NCBI RefSeq assembly: GCF_001761485.1
Contig: NC_090773.1
Coordinates: forward strand, 2,108,001 to 2,172,000
DNA from: Yarrowia lipolytica
Lineage: Eukaryota; Ascomycota; Dipodascomycetes; Dipodascales
Length of the DNA stretch: 64,000 bases
Reading direction: 5' to 3'
The translations under genes were made by a program, and so were the position numbers. Below the pieces are notes generated by a model, which was not told the DNA's origin, made no database searches, and saw only the letters and a list, made by a program, of their open reading frames with translations. Below, piece by piece: positions 1-11,093 of the stretch; the stretch's first letter is position 1; the number at the start of each line of letters is the position of its first letter.

Positions 1-686
1 GCAATGGATGGATATTATGAGAAAAATGGTTGATCCAGATGTATAATGGCCGGTTGGCATCTTTACCGTATCAGTTTTATGTCTATATGGCGACATTATC
101 TGGCCGTGCTGAGCAGTAACCAGAGATCGATGCAACCCAAACATTATCTGATAGAGTCCAGCATATAACGTCTTCGACTGGGCGTGACAAAAGCAGATAT
201 TGACATATAGAAAGCTTTTGGTATATCTTTGGGCATACTGAAAGTTCGAGAAGCTATTTCTAGCCTTTCTGATCTCAGAGATAATGACTATAGCTCGTCC
301 AATATCGCACACAACGTACCTCGGATCAAAGTTACTGTTGACAATCTGGGTACAGCAACAAGCAACGGTGAATGTGCCTTTAGAGCAGTCTTCGAGAAGC
401 GAATTTTTTACTGGGGGATCTTGGAGTTTGGAATACCTGGTTTACGTCTTTTCTACTCAGATTCGGGGAAACAGGGGTCTGTTGACGAAGGCTTCCTGGT
501 GTCTAAAAAAAATACGATTAGGTTTGGAGGTGTTGTAGCATGTCGATGTTAGTAGTTGTGATAGAGGAGTTTTGCACTCGTTGTAGGACAGTTTGGGCGA
601 AGGGTACTTGTTGCATCAGTTTTACATCCGAATATTAATAAATTCCGCAAATAATAGCAGATTTTGGTCACATTACCCAAGAGAGT

Positions 687-688
<2 letters not shown>

Positions 689-719
<31 letters not shown>
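689..719. repeat. Poly(T) tract, 31 nt
   Basis: An uninterrupted run of 31 T. On the minus strand this is a poly(A) run, so it could be the tail of an old retroposed sequence lying to its right, but I see no recognisable body next to it. A plain homopolymer expansion is equally possible. Confidence 0.9.
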
Positions 720-720
<1 letters not shown>

Positions 721-964
721 GCCATTTTGGGACAGGTAATTCAGGTGTAGCATCAGCGAATGTTCAACTTCTGTGGTGGACTGTCGGCATGGAATCCAAC
801 AAAGGAGCTGATATACAGAAACGTTTTCGGCTGATCTTGGAGATGGTACCAATCTCGTATTCATCGCTACACTGTCTCCTGTTCACATTCACCATCCCCA
901 TACTTCTCTGTGTCTGTCCAATGGCGGTGAGTGGAGGTCGTTCATTCGCACATATAGGACCACG

Positions 965-1004
965 AGAGTTCTGGAGAGTTCTGGAGAGTTCTGGAGAGTT
1001 CTGG
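965..1004. repeat. Tandem repeat, 10 bp x 4
   Basis: Four perfect head-to-tail copies of AGAGTTCTGG. It is not inside a gene. Confidence 0.9.
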
Positions 1005-1976
1005 AGAAGTTTTTAAAGGGTTTCCATCGCTAAAAGTTTTTGGCAACTAGCGTCCAAGTTTCTGGCAGAAACTGAGCGTCGTGTTCTGCTTACAGCATCT
1101 AAACTGGACACCCATGGGCTACAGTACAAGTTCTTATGGAACTATCCCATTGAGAGTTGAGAATCTCCTTCTGTGACCCGCAAATCAGAATCCGTTATCT
1201 CTTGCCGTTGAGATTCACTCAGATCATTCCATAACAAGTACCTGTACAAGCCATGGTAGGTACAGTGCCACTTGATTTACTACGACTACTTCGAATTATC
1301 ACAATAACTAGCGAAAATGAAGATTAAATCGAAGAAAAGAGCGTGATATTCGAAGATCGCGAATAGCTACAGAAACACATTCTTATCATCTACTGTAGTG
1401 TATTCTCACCATTCACCCTCACATCATACCCATCATGATCAATACTTGACTAGCTAGTGTATGAGAAACAAGCATCGTAACCACTTTTCATAACCACTCT
1501 TCATGACCACTCTTCATAACTAGTATCTCCGGGGTCCACCACAGAAAGAGCTACTTGTAGCAACTTCACCCACCCTAGAATCAATATCCCTACATCTGAG
1601 TGCCGGTATCTGCTAATGCGCTCATATGTCATTCCTGCATATTGGATGATGCGGATGGTGCGGAATATGATAATACCGGACTTATATCCATGGGTTCTGT
1701 TGAAGCTGAGAAAGTGAGACCGACTGTTGCGAAAAGGCTTAGTAATCAGTTCCAAGGACACCCCTTCTCCACGCCTTCTCCACAAACGCGTGTAATATAC
1801 CTCCAAAACCTCACTCATGAGCTCTCCCGCAAGACCGTCATTTACTTAGCCTTTCCACTAACTCTAATATTTAGTTGCTTACTACTTGATCTCAAATAAG
1901 CTTCTGGATAGGTGAAAAGATTAGAGCTGTACATACAGAAGCACACCCACTTCCACACCACTCTGACATCTCAAAA

Positions 1977-3092
1977 ATGACCTCTGTGGAGAACACCTGC
2001 AGCGGCCCCGATTGCGGAAAGATTGTCGACGGCAGCCTCAAGTGCCCCGTCTGTCTCAAGACCGGCGTCAACGCCTTTTTCTGCGACCAGACCTGTTTCA
2101 AGCGAAACTGGGCCCTGCATAAGTCGGTCCATAGTCCCGCTGGCCAAGAAACCACTGATCCCTTCCCCAACTACAGCTACTCCGGCGACCTGCGAGCCGT
2201 GTACCCCCTGCATCCTCGTCGAGAGGTCAAGCCCAACATTGTGAAGCCCGACTATGCTGGAGACGGTCAGCCCATCAGTGAACAGAAGGTGCAGCGATCC
2301 ACCCAGATCACCGTGCTTTCCGAGGACGAGCAGAACACCATGCGAAAGGTGTCCAAGCTGGCCCGAGAGGTTCTGGACGCCGGTGCCGCCGCCATCAAGC
2401 CCGGAGTGACCACCGAAGAAATCGACGCCATTGTGCATGCTGCTTGTATGGAGCGAAACGCCTACCCTTCGCCTCTCAACTACTACAACTTCCCCAAGTC
2501 CGTTTGCACCTCTGTCAACGAGGTCATCTGTCACGGCATTCCTGACAAGCGACCTCTGCAGGACGGCGACATAGTTAACCTGGACGTGACCATCTACAAG
2601 GACGGATTCCATGCCGATCTCAACGAGACCTACTACGTCGGAGACAAGGCCAAGGCCAACAAGGACGTTGTGCGACTGGTTGAAACCACCCGACAGTGTC
2701 TGGCCAAGGCCATCGAGGCCGTCAAGCCCGGTGTCATGTACAGATCGCTCGGCGAGGTGATTGAGAACGAGGCCAAGAAGGCCAACCTGTCTGTGATCCG
2801 AACCTACTGCGGTCACGGTATCAACCAGCTGTTCCACTGTGCCCCCAACGTGCCCCATTACGCCCGAAACAAGGCAGTTGGCGTGATGAAGCCCGGCCAC
2901 ACCTTCACCATCGAGCCCATGCTGTCGCTGGGATCCTTTAAGGACCAGACCTGGCCCGACAACTGGACCGCTGTGACTTCCGACGGAAAGTGGTCCGCAC
3001 AGTTTGAGCACACTCTGTTAGTCACTGAGACTGGTGTGGAGATTCTCACCGCAAGATACAAGAACTCTCCCGGCGGGCCCGTTTCTGCATGA
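1977..3092 (+). CDS. MAP1: Methionine aminopeptidase 1
   Basis: Removes the initiator Met from nascent cytosolic proteins at the ribosome. The 371-residue protein has the two-part layout of eukaryotic type 1 enzymes. Residues about 9-52 form the N-terminal zinc finger region, with Cys pairs and a closing [17 protein letters not shown] segment, which mediates ribosome association. The rest is a pita-bread M24 metallopeptidase. The metal ligands are visible: Asp in [20 protein letters not shown] (two Asp), His in [11 protein letters not shown], Glu in FTIEPML and Glu in QFEHTLLV. Length is close to the yeast enzyme. The ATG at 1977 follows an A-rich context (tcaaaaATGa) and is the first in frame. 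CGA-rich Arg usage indicates strong expression. A long antisense frame overlaps it and is only a codon-bias shadow. Confidence 0.96.
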   Translation: MTSVENTCSGPDCGKIVDGSLKCPVCLKTGVNAFFCDQTCFKRNWALHKSVHSPAGQETTDPFPNYSYSGDLRAVYPLHPRREVKPNIVKPDYAGDGQPISEQKVQRSTQITVLSEDEQNTMRKVSKLAREVLDAGAAAIKPGVTTEEIDAIVHAACMERNAYPSPLNYYNFPKSVCTSVNEVICHGIPDKRPLQDGDIVNLDVTIYKDGFHADLNETYYVGDKAKANKDVVRLVETTRQCLAKAIEAVKPGVMYRSLGEVIENEAKKANLSVIRTYCGHGINQLFHCAPNVPHYARNKAVGVMKPGHTFTIEPMLSLGSFKDQTWPDNWTAVTSDGKWSAQFEHTLLVTETGVEILTARYKNSPGGPVSA

Positions 3093-4095
3093 GCGGCGAC
3101 CTGAGCGAGGCGGATGAGGTGCAACTACAGTATGTACTTATACTGTACACTGTGCTTGGTCAATCTACTCGAGACTCTACCATCTGTATCACGACTCTAC
3201 ATGGCGACAGATACAGATTCAGCTCACAGATATATGTATGAATGATGATGAACGGGGTGCATAACTGAGAGGTTCACGGTTGTAGTGGTTGCAATAGGTA
3301 TACTACTTGTAGCTACCCGTACAAGTAAATAGCTAACAAATACCCTTCCCACTTTATTTAGCAGTTCTGATAAAACTACACACTCTCCCTCCTACACATC
3401 ACTTGGATCCAAACGACACAGACACAACCAAAGCGGCGGACGCAATCATGTTCTGTCTCCAATTCGGCGGGAATGTCTGTGTCGGGTGAGCGAGTGGTGT
3501 GTTACAGGAATTGGGGTTGGCAATCACGTCACGTCGCGTCACGCCATGGATGGTTACACATACCCAACAGGTTAAGAGTATCACTGCAGACACGGGACAT
3601 ATCCGTTCTCTCCGTTAAACTTCCGCCTCATGTCTCAGTCTGCCTTATTTCAAGGTGGCCAGAAAATGAGTGTAGGGGTGAAGAAAAAAATTCGTTGCGG
3701 CGGAAAGATATGGTGCTATTTGCGGACCTGTCTGGAAGTTGAACTCGGGGCTTTGCATTGTTTGGTTACAGTTTTCTCGCCGTCATTTTCCAGTCATTTG
3801 CCCATGGATGGTGCTCGGGTTTTAGTTCTGAAAAAACTAGGTTGGGTTTTGCAAAGTGAGAATTCTCTAGAAGGGGCATGAGGGGAGGCTACAACCTCTT
3901 CAGTTTAGCATCGATTTGCATTCTGGAGCGGTTGATCAACGTGAAATTCTTCAATTGGTATGTCTTTCCTTTTTCAGCTCTCTGGCACCCCTCGATCATC
4001 CTCCACCTCTCGTCATCCACTCATAATCTCAAACCTAACTTCCCCAGAGTATGCAAAGCTGGAACTCACAGTCCTTTCTCTCCTCACACTTCACC
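3093..4095. other. Intergenic region between MAP1 and AIM9
   Basis: No gene seen. Short TACTGTAC and TACTTGTA-type motifs occur at 3141-3148 and around 3300-3330. A CTAAC followed by CCCCAG lies just upstream of the first in-frame ATG of AIM9 (4051) and could be the acceptor of a 5'-UTR intron, but I find no convincing donor. Confidence 0.6.
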
Positions 4096-5790
4096 ATGCT
4101 CCGATACGCTTGCAAACGAGCCGTGCCGCGCCTGAACGCCGCCTCCGGCCTGAGATTCCAGTCCTCCAAGCCCGCCGACGGGCCCGAAACCGTCTTCACC
4201 TCTCTCAATGAGGAGAATGACCCCAACCGAGACGCCTTCTTCAAGTACACTTGGGGAACCTGGCTCAAGAACAACGAGGCCGAGCGAGCCAAGCGAGAGA
4301 CCCGGTTCTCGATCGAGGGTCTTGCCGAGGTGATCAAGTCGCTCCCCCAGTCTGGTAAGGCTCCCATTGAGGCCGAGACCGAAATCAAGGTCACCCAGCT
4401 GGCTTCGCTACACGAGGGCAAGCACCACCGAGTCTACCGAGTTGATGTGGACGACGGCAAGCAGTACGTGCTGCGAATCCCCTACGGTCTGGGCTCCGAG
4501 CTCTTCCGAAAGAAGCGAATCCAGTCCGAGGTTGCCACCATGGACTTTGTGCGAGAGAAGGTGGCCAACAACAAGTTCATTGTGCCCGAGGTTTACAGCT
4601 GGAACGCTACTGTCGACAACCCTCTCGACACTCAGTACACCCTGATGGACTACTTTGCTGGCCGAGACACTCTGATGAAGCACTGGAACCCCGTGGCTCA
4701 GGAGATGACCGAGCGAGCCGCCAAGATCAAGCCCGTTGTTGATATCTACTCTGCGCTGCTGCAGCCCGAATTCACCCGGTACGGATCCCTGTACTTCACC
4801 GAGGACGTGTCTTCCAAGGACGCTTCTGTTCTGGCCTACAAGGGTGCTGAGAACGACAAGAAGGAGCTTGCTGACCGATGGAGAATTGGACCCACCACCG
4901 AGTCTCGATTCTGGAAGAACTCCTTGCCCGAGGACTCGCCCCTGCGAGGCCCCTGGGAGACTGCCGAGGAGTACATTGAGGCCACTGCTGCCATCAACCT
5001 GCACAACCTGGCTGAGCTTGCCAAGAACGGCGACCGAAACCCCGCCGTGGTTGCTGCTGCCACCGCCACTTACGAGAAGTACCAGCAGCTTGCCTCCCAG
5101 CTTCTCCTGCGACCCGAGGTTGAGAATGACAACCTGTTTTCTGCCCGAATGGGCTTTGGTGACCTGCACCCTATCAACGTGCTTGTTGAAGGCCAGAAGG
5201 ATATTGCCGAGTCTTCTCTTGCTCTGGTCGACTTTGAGAACACTTCCATTAAGCCCGCTCTGTTGATCGGAACTCCCGACTATGTGCGATACGGAGGCCT
5301 CAAGCTGTTCAAGACCGAGGACATTCCCAACTACGACCAGCTCAGCGACCAGGAGAAGGCACAGGTCAACTACATGATTGCCCAGACCCAGAACGCCTTC
5401 ACTTTTGAGTTCCTGCTCAACAACGAGGCTCCTGAGTTCATCAACTCCTTCTCTCCTCGAGTCAAGCGGCTGTCAGAGCCTGTTAGACTCGCCCTCAACC
5501 CTCTGTATCTCGAGGACCACCTTGATCTGTCGGAGGAGATGATCAAGCTGCAGCAGGATTGGACCCCCATCATGGGTATGGAGCGAGAGTTCCCTGTCCA
5601 CTGGACCAACGAGGAGTATGAGAAGCAGGCCAAGGACTTTGCCGAGTGGAACCAGAAGGCCATGTCCACTCCCTTCTTCCAGACCAAGGGCTGGGTTCCT
5701 CAGGACATGTTTGAGCAGCTGTTTGGAAACGGTCTGCTGGACAAGACCGAGAGCGGAGACTATGTCTACGTTCCTCCCAAAAAGGAGTAA
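4096..5790 (+). CDS. AIM9: Aim9-like mitochondrial protein, aminoglycoside phosphotransferase/kinase-like fold
   Basis: The 564-residue protein resembles fungal Altered Inheritance of Mitochondria protein 9. I start it at 4096 because the sequence from there (MLRYACKRAVPRLNAAS) is an Arg/Lys-rich amphipathic mitochondrial presequence. An in-frame ATG 45 bases upstream (4051) would add 15 residues that look unlike a presequence. The body is a phosphotransferase-like domain: a Lys-bearing strand in YVLRIPYG, the catalytic-loop-like FGDLHPINVLVE (Asp and Asn of the HxDxxxxN type, with Gly-Asp-Leu-His), and a DFE (LVDFENTS) in place of the kinase DFG. Biochemical activity of the family is not established to my knowledge. 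It is tail-to-tail with the LOG gene, 119 bp apart. Confidence 0.9.
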   Translation: MLRYACKRAVPRLNAASGLRFQSSKPADGPETVFTSLNEENDPNRDAFFKYTWGTWLKNNEAERAKRETRFSIEGLAEVIKSLPQSGKAPIEAETEIKVTQLASLHEGKHHRVYRVDVDDGKQYVLRIPYGLGSELFRKKRIQSEVATMDFVREKVANNKFIVPEVYSWNATVDNPLDTQYTLMDYFAGRDTLMKHWNPVAQEMTERAAKIKPVVDIYSALLQPEFTRYGSLYFTEDVSSKDASVLAYKGAENDKKELADRWRIGPTTESRFWKNSLPEDSPLRGPWETAEEYIEATAAINLHNLAELAKNGDRNPAVVAAATATYEKYQQLASQLLLRPEVENDNLFSARMGFGDLHPINVLVEGQKDIAESSLALVDFENTSIKPALLIGTPDYVRYGGLKLFKTEDIPNYDQLSDQEKAQVNYMIAQTQNAFTFEFLLNNEAPEFINSFSPRVKRLSEPVRLALNPLYLEDHLDLSEEMIKLQQDWTPIMGMEREFPVHWTNEEYEKQAKDFAEWNQKAMSTPFFQTKGWVPQDMFEQLFGNGLLDKTESGDYVYVPPKKE

Positions 5791-5909
5791 TGGTTTAGTC
5801 CAACTTCAATGTCCAATAGTATATAGTAAATAGTCAATGAGATCAATGAGTCTAGCAATGGCAGGGACCTTATCTATCAACATCTATTATATCTACTAAT
5901 TAGCACTCT

Positions 5910-6545
5910 CTAATGGTCACACTTTTTAGGGCCCTGGTCTCCCCAGTCGAGGGTGAACCGTCCCTCGGCGACCTTGTACTCCTTGATCTTCTCAATGACC
6001 TCCTCGGCCGTCTCACCTACAACAACAATGTCTCGAGCGCCGTTGCCAATGAACCCCTGTTCCACGGCCTTGTTGATCCATTCAATGAGGCCATCGTAGA
6101 AACCGTTGATGTTGAACAGCACGATGGGACAGGAGTGGATTCCCAGCTGGTTCCAGGTAATGACCTCAAACAGCTCCTCTGCGGTTCCGTAGCCACCGGG
6201 AAGGGCTACAAACGCATCAGCCTCCTGGCCCATGAGCCGCTTTCGAGTATGCATGTCCTGCACCACAGTTGTCTGTCCGTACTCCTCCACGGTGGGAGGA
6301 TTGATTTTGTTTTGTTCCTTGTGGATCAGCGCCTCGGGAATGATACCGTTGACGTAGCCACCTCGGGTAGCGACAGCTCGGGCCACAGATCCCATGATTC
6401 CCGTCGTTCCTCCGCCGTAGACGAGTCCCCATTGGTTTTCAACAAACAGCTTTCCGAGCTTGTCGGCAGCCTTGGTCACAAACTCATCTTTGCCCGAAGA
6501 AGAGCCGCAAAAGACGCAAATGGTTTTGGTGTGTGGAATGGTCAT
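5910..6545 (-). CDS. LOG-family (lysine-decarboxylase-like) nucleoside-monophosphate phosphoribohydrolase
   Basis: The 211-residue protein is a homologue of the LOG family, like S. cerevisiae YJL055W. Family members cleave the base from nucleoside 5'-monophosphates such as cytokinin ribotides; the yeast protein is linked to detoxifying damaged or analogue bases. The diagnostic motif PGGYGTAEELFE is present, preceded by MHTRKRLM, which carries the conserved Arg/Lys. The N-terminal ICVFCGSSSGKDE is the Rossmann-type nucleotide-binding turn. Length is typical. The start codon has clean context and no upstream in-frame Met. It converges with AIM9. Confidence 0.92.
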   Translation of the reverse strand: MTIPHTKTICVFCGSSSGKDEFVTKAADKLGKLFVENQWGLVYGGGTTGIMGSVARAVATRGGYVNGIIPEALIHKEQNKINPPTVEEYGQTTVVQDMHTRKRLMGQEADAFVALPGGYGTAEELFEVITWNQLGIHSCPIVLFNINGFYDGLIEWINKAVEQGFIGNGARDIVVVGETAEEVIEKIKEYKVAEGRFTLDWGDQGPKKCDH

Positions 6546-7480
6546 CTTTTCGGATCGTGATGATGATGGTGTGTAAGTACGAGTACTAGTACAGGTTGCA
6601 AATCATGTTGCACGGCGATTCGGTTATCGCAGAAAATAACCTTTGGGAGGGTGCATCACGGGTTCAGGAGAAAGTGAGGGGAGGGGAATTTCGTACAAGA
6701 GAGATGGGGTAAAAACGACAAGAAAAACGACAAGAAAAACGACAGGATTTGGCCGGAAGAGACCAACATATGTTGCACGCTTTCCCCCACCAATTTAGAA
6801 GACTGTCCAATTATATTACAGACTACAAGTCTCCGGGACCTCCACACCCCCTCGCAACCCAAAACGAATCAAAGTTTGTTCGGTTACCTGAATATTTAAA
6901 CGGCCGGAAAAACGGAGTGGAGAGATGAACGAGTTATGAGAGCGAATATTAAACATCAGAAAAGAGCTGCAACTATACAGCTTGATTTACAAAGGTATTG
7001 ATAGATAACTGGCGCAAGTTTCATCTAAAATATACACTTTTGCGGTGCGCGTGACCAATGCACAGATTGTCGAATGTTTACTTGGACTCAGAGACGAGCT
7101 CTTGTGGCTGAAACAGGCTGTTATAGTGGTTGTCTGAGTGGTTGTCTGCGCTGTAAAGCGGCCAGAACATGTGCTCTGATAGGGTAGTATCACTGTCGTT
7201 TGGGGACTACGATATGATGAGATTCATTATCCAGGATATCTTCACTGGAAGCAGGTTATTCGTACTTGTAGTTACCACTGAACACACTTTCGCCCTTGAG
7301 TTACAACCTCCATCTCCGTGCCATCACTTGAACACTCTTGTACTGCTCCACATCGTCCCCCTATCTCACAAGCACGCTCTTCTAATCATAACATGACATT
7401 ACTATATATCCTCCATGATGTTCCAAGAAGTATGCTTACAGAGTGACTCCAACGAACCCCTTCCACCAACAAACCAGTGC
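6546..7480. other. Intergenic region between LOG-family gene and RPT6
   Basis: This should contain the promoter of the minus-strand LOG gene and the 3' region of RPT6. Apart from a 12-bp tandem repeat (listed separately) I see no feature and no credible coding frame. Confidence 0.6.
6711..6746. repeat. Tandem repeat, 12 bp x 3
   Basis: Three head-to-tail copies of AAAAACGACAAG, the last with one change near its end. It lies about 170 bp upstream of the LOG-family start, so it may sit in that promoter. Confidence 0.85.
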
Positions 7481-8701
7481 TTACTTGAACAGCTTGGCAA
7501 CAGAAACCTCGGAAGCATCGTTTCTGCTCATGACCTTGGCCACAGCCAGCTCAAAGTCCTCCTGGGTCACGTGGATTCGTCGCTCTCTCAGAGCGTACAT
7601 TCCGGCCTCTGTGCACACTCCCTTGACTTCGGCTCCCGAACAGCCATTCATCTTCTCGGCAATCTTTTTGAGATCGATTCCTCGGGTTAGGTTCATTCGT
7701 CGTGAGTGGATTCGCAGAATGTCGGCTCGAGCCTCCACGGTGGGCGGGGGGAACTCGATCTTTCGGTCGATTCGACCGGGACGCAGAAGAGCAGGGTCCA
7801 GAATGTCAAGACGGTTAGTGGCCATGATGATCTTGATGTTCTTGGACGACTCGAAACCGTCCAGCTGGTTGAGAAGCTCCAGCATGGTTCGCTGAACCTC
7901 AGAGTCGCCACCGCCGCCGCCTCCTCCAGACTCGGTTCGAGCAGAACCAATGGAATCAATTTCGTCCATGAAGATGATACTTGGGGCATGCTCTCGGGCC
8001 ATGATAAAGAGCTCTCGAACCATTCGAGAACCCTCTCCAATGTACTTTTGCACCAGCTCGGAACCAGACACTCGAATGAACTTACACTCGGTGTGATGCG
8101 CCACAGCTCGTGCAAGAAGGGTCTTTCCGGTACCGGGGGGTCCGTAAAGAATGACTCCCTTGGGCTGCGCGATACCCAGACTTTCAAACAGCTCGGGATG
8201 CTTGACGGGCAGCTCGATCACCTCCTTGATCTCCTTGATCTGCTGGTCCAGACCTCCCACCATGTCGTAGGTACTGTCAGGCACCTTTTCCACCATCATC
8301 AGCGACACCAGAGGATCGACCTTGTTGGGCAGAATCTGGTGCAGAGTGTACGAGTCCGATCGCAGACAGACCCGCAACGAGGGCGTGATCTTCTTAATGT
8401 CGAGGTCGGGAGCAATATCGACCACGTACTTGCCCTCGGGGTGGACCTTGACCAGCACCTTCTGCTTGCCCATGATCTTGATCACCTCGCCGACGTACGA
8501 GCCCGACTCCTGCAGCACGTGGAGCTCGTCCTTGAGCAGACGCACCTTGGTGTTGAGGGCGTTTCGCTGGGCTTCCAACCGTCGCAAGTTTTGCAGCTTC
8601 TTGTTGATTTTCAGCTCAAAGTCCTCAATCTGTTGCGCAAAGAACGGCGCAATGCCTGACGAGGAAGAGGGACCCACCTGGTTGCTTGCAACTGTCGTCA
8701 T
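7481..8701 (-). CDS. RPT6: 26S proteasome regulatory particle ATPase Rpt6
   Basis: One of the six AAA ATPases of the 19S base ring, which unfold substrates and open the 20S gate. The 406-residue protein matches Rpt6/Sug1 in length. An N-terminal coiled coil (about 25-70) is followed by the OB domain and then the AAA module, with Walker A GPPGTGKT at about 187-194, Walker [12 protein letters not shown], a poly-Gly loop (SGGGGGGG) and arginine fingers in [10 protein letters not shown]. The C-terminal VAKLFK is the Rpt6-type tail rather than the HbYX tail of Rpt2, Rpt3 or Rpt5, which fixes the subunit. The poly-Gly stretch in the pore-2 region is somewhat extended. Start ATG is the first in frame. 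Confidence 0.96.
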   Translation of the reverse strand: MTTVASNQVGPSSSSGIAPFFAQQIEDFELKINKKLQNLRRLEAQRNALNTKVRLLKDELHVLQESGSYVGEVIKIMGKQKVLVKVHPEGKYVVDIAPDLDIKKITPSLRVCLRSDSYTLHQILPNKVDPLVSLMMVEKVPDSTYDMVGGLDQQIKEIKEVIELPVKHPELFESLGIAQPKGVILYGPPGTGKTLLARAVAHHTECKFIRVSGSELVQKYIGEGSRMVRELFIMAREHAPSIIFMDEIDSIGSARTESGGGGGGGDSEVQRTMLELLNQLDGFESSKNIKIIMATNRLDILDPALLRPGRIDRKIEFPPPTVEARADILRIHSRRMNLTRGIDLKKIAEKMNGCSGAEVKGVCTEAGMYALRERRIHVTQEDFELAVAKVMSRNDASEVSVAKLFK

Positions 8702-9368
8702 TTTGGTGTGTGTAGATGAATGATGTGTGGTTTTGTGAGGTGAGGTTGAGTGGTGATGGTCATGTGTGTGGGTGGGAGTGGAGGTAGTGAGCGGAAATTA
8801 AAGTTCAGTGGCGTCAACAACTGGACGCTGATAACTCGTGATGGAGAGGTGATGGAGGGTAGACGGCCGAAACTGACACTGATGTGCCACAGATGTATCG
8901 ATCAAGACTGCAATATCCCCAATCCGATCACTACTCAAGCTCCTAGCGCCACTCCAATTGGCACCTCGATGATAGCAAAAGGCTAAAATGTACAGGTGGC
9001 GATAGTGATGGTGGGCGGCTGGTTGATCCGGGGTTGGGAGAGACAAGCCAAGTGTTATTGTATACGGTCATAGAGCAGCTCCAATGAATCATAAGACGAT
9101 TGAACCGCTCTCGATTTTTTTTGGGGAAGGGGGCGGGCGGGGAGGTTTTCGCCGAGGCTGCTTAGGTAAGCCAACTAAATGTGACTTAATCGACCAACAT
9201 GCATGTCTTCCCTCTCCATATTTCCGTACAAGTGCGACCAGCCGTGACTGCAACAGATATTTGTGCTCCCAGGCTTTTTCTACGGCACCAACGCTGTGAT
9301 CCGGACACCACATTCTCCCACATTTTCCACACTTCCCACATTGCCCACCTTTCCCACATTTTTGCACA
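8702..9368. other. Divergent promoter region RPT6 / small membrane protein
   Basis: About 670 bp shared upstream region of two divergent genes. I could not find an exact GGTGGCAAA proteasome element close to RPT6. No gene seen. Confidence 0.5.
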
Positions 9369-9713
9369 ATGAAACTGCTATCGCTCACTCTTACATTGAT
9401 TCTGCTCGTGGTGCCAGCGCTGGCATACACGGAGTTTTGCAAATGCGAGTGTTTCGGCGAGTACGAGATCATCGAGCTGCGACCACAAAAAGAACAGCTG
9501 CTGACGTGCAACAACTGCACCCGACAGTTTTGCCTGGACCAGAAGTTGACCATCTGCAAGGAGGCCAAGGGCGAGGTGGACGTGACCACGGCGTGCTTTG
9601 AGCGCGAGTCGTTCAAGGACCAGCTCATTGTGTACGCCTTTACCGGTGTTACTGTTGGGCTTCTTGCCTGGGCCTTGTTCAAGCCTGTTCTGACGAGATT
9701 CAGAAGGGGCTAG
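9369..9713 (+). CDS. Small secretory-pathway type I membrane protein, Cys-rich
   Basis: The 114-residue protein is of a kind I recognise as conserved in fungi but cannot name. Residues 1-20 are a clear signal peptide ending VPALAYT. The lumenal part carries ordered cysteines: CKCECF, then CNNCTRQFC, then single Cys in ICKEA and TACFE. This is followed by a transmembrane helix (about 80-102, LIVYAFTGVTVGLLAWALF) and a short basic cytosolic tail, FRRG. The cysteine pattern suggests a small disulfide-bonded or metal-binding domain in the ER or Golgi lumen. The start has an A-rich context (gcacaATG). It is divergent from RPT6. Function unknown. Confidence 0.82.
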   Translation: MKLLSLTLTLILLVVPALAYTEFCKCECFGEYEIIELRPQKEQLLTCNNCTRQFCLDQKLTICKEAKGEVDVTTACFERESFKDQLIVYAFTGVTVGLLAWALFKPVLTRFRRG

Positions 9714-11093
9714 AGCAAGCTGTCATTTTAACATGGCAGGCGAGCGACGGAAAATCGGTTGCGAAAGACCTGGCCAGAGAGCCGCAACAAAAATAAAATG
9801 GAGGACCCTCCACAGCTCCACAGGGATATCCTCTGGTACTGCACTGGGGTCGCGATGCCTACCAAGGTACACCTATCGCACCAAGGTAAAGGTACATGTT
9901 TTTAGACAAGATTGCAATGCACGGAATGGATGTCGGCAGTCACTGATCTAGTTGAAAGGCCATGTCTGAAAGACCACTTCTGTAGACTAGTTTGTCGAGA
10001 GCAGGCGCGTTGTGAGGCGGCACGACAACCTGGTATGTACTATGCAAATGTGACAGGCTACACACGGGCACATGTGAGTGTGCTACTGTATACAGTGATG
10101 ATCGTCTGGTAGTATGTTGATCAAGTGATCAGTGATCATGTTCGTATCGTAATGCGCTGAGACAAGAGACAAATGCAGCTGAGATGTGGTTATTTCGATT
10201 CTAGACCTTCCAGAAAGTACATATCAAGCGGGGCATCTGAAACCACAGTGCATTGGAATCGTATGGTATCGTTCAGTCGCACGTATCCCTGTCTGACGTC
10301 TGAGACCACCACCAGAAGTAAATCAAGACGATAGGTCGGCCCGGCAGACAAGTCCCGTCTGTTTCCCGCCCCTTCAAGGTAGACACGGGAGCAGGCTTGC
10401 GATCAGACAAAGTGCAGTGTCGGACATTCCGGAATGCAAGCCGCACCCTTGTGCATCGGCACCATTTGCTCATTTCCAGGAACACATTCCATCCAAACAA
10501 AAGCCGCGGCATATGAACAAGGCAAAACCTCCAAGTACCTACTCACCAAACGGTTGGTGGCACTCCACACTTTTCCTCTTTGGGCCAGGAGTCGGATGAG
10601 ACAAGGTGTCTTGACCTGCTGTGGTTATGCACTATTAGACGACTGCTTATTTCCCACTCTAATTTCCAACATCCCGACTCAACTTGTTCCTATCACCTAC
10701 CAGGTACCCGAACAACTCCGCAGTGAAGACGTTGGAATCGGACCTGTGATACCACATATGCGGGGCCATAAATCTCTGGTCTGTGAGGGCGGCAACCGCG
10801 AGATTCCACCCACCTTGATACCGGTTCGGTAACCACTCGGGCCACCGCAATCTGCATATGACAGCGTCCACAGCTTGGCAGTATGCACCTCGACAACAAA
10901 CGGACATTGGTCTCGCTCCAGTGGAGAATACCTTGATGGTTTATTTGCTCGAGCAGCCGGTTGAAATTGCTCGCGAGCCGAATGAGCAGCGACCAGGAAG
11001 ACGTGGTTCCTACAAGCTATATATACCCCTCGGTGTGCCCAAGAAGATGTTAATACTCAAGTCCAAGTCGTTCATTAACTCCACACAGCCACC
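9714..11093. other. Intergenic region upstream of the His-Asp repeat gene
   Basis: 1.4 kb with no credible coding frame. A strong TATA element lies close to its right end and is listed separately. Confidence 0.6.
11018..11025 (+). promoter_or_regulatory. TATA box of the His-Asp repeat gene
   Basis: TATATATA, about 70 bp upstream of the ATG at 11094. The strong TATA suggests a regulated rather than constitutive gene. Confidence 0.6.

Larger units (their letters stand above)
1..1976. other. Intergenic region, no convincing gene
   Basis: No open frame here has a family-like sequence or an ATG start in good context; the longest stretch (about 229-552) begins at TTG and resembles nothing I know. 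The region holds a 31-nt poly(T) run and a 10-bp tandem repeat, listed separately. The last few hundred bases before 1977 are presumably the MAP1 promoter. Confidence 0.6.

Noticed and set aside
229-552. 107-codon frame at the left end
   Set aside because: Opens with TTG, has no ATG near the start, no recognisable domain and poor codon adaptation.
1971-3011. 346-codon antisense frame over MAP1
   Set aside because: Non-homologous, Gly/Val/His/Leu-rich translation typical of the shadow of strongly codon-biased genes; the sense frame is a certain gene.
7706-8659. 317-codon antisense frame over RPT6
   Set aside because: Shadow of the RPT6 frame with low-quality composition.
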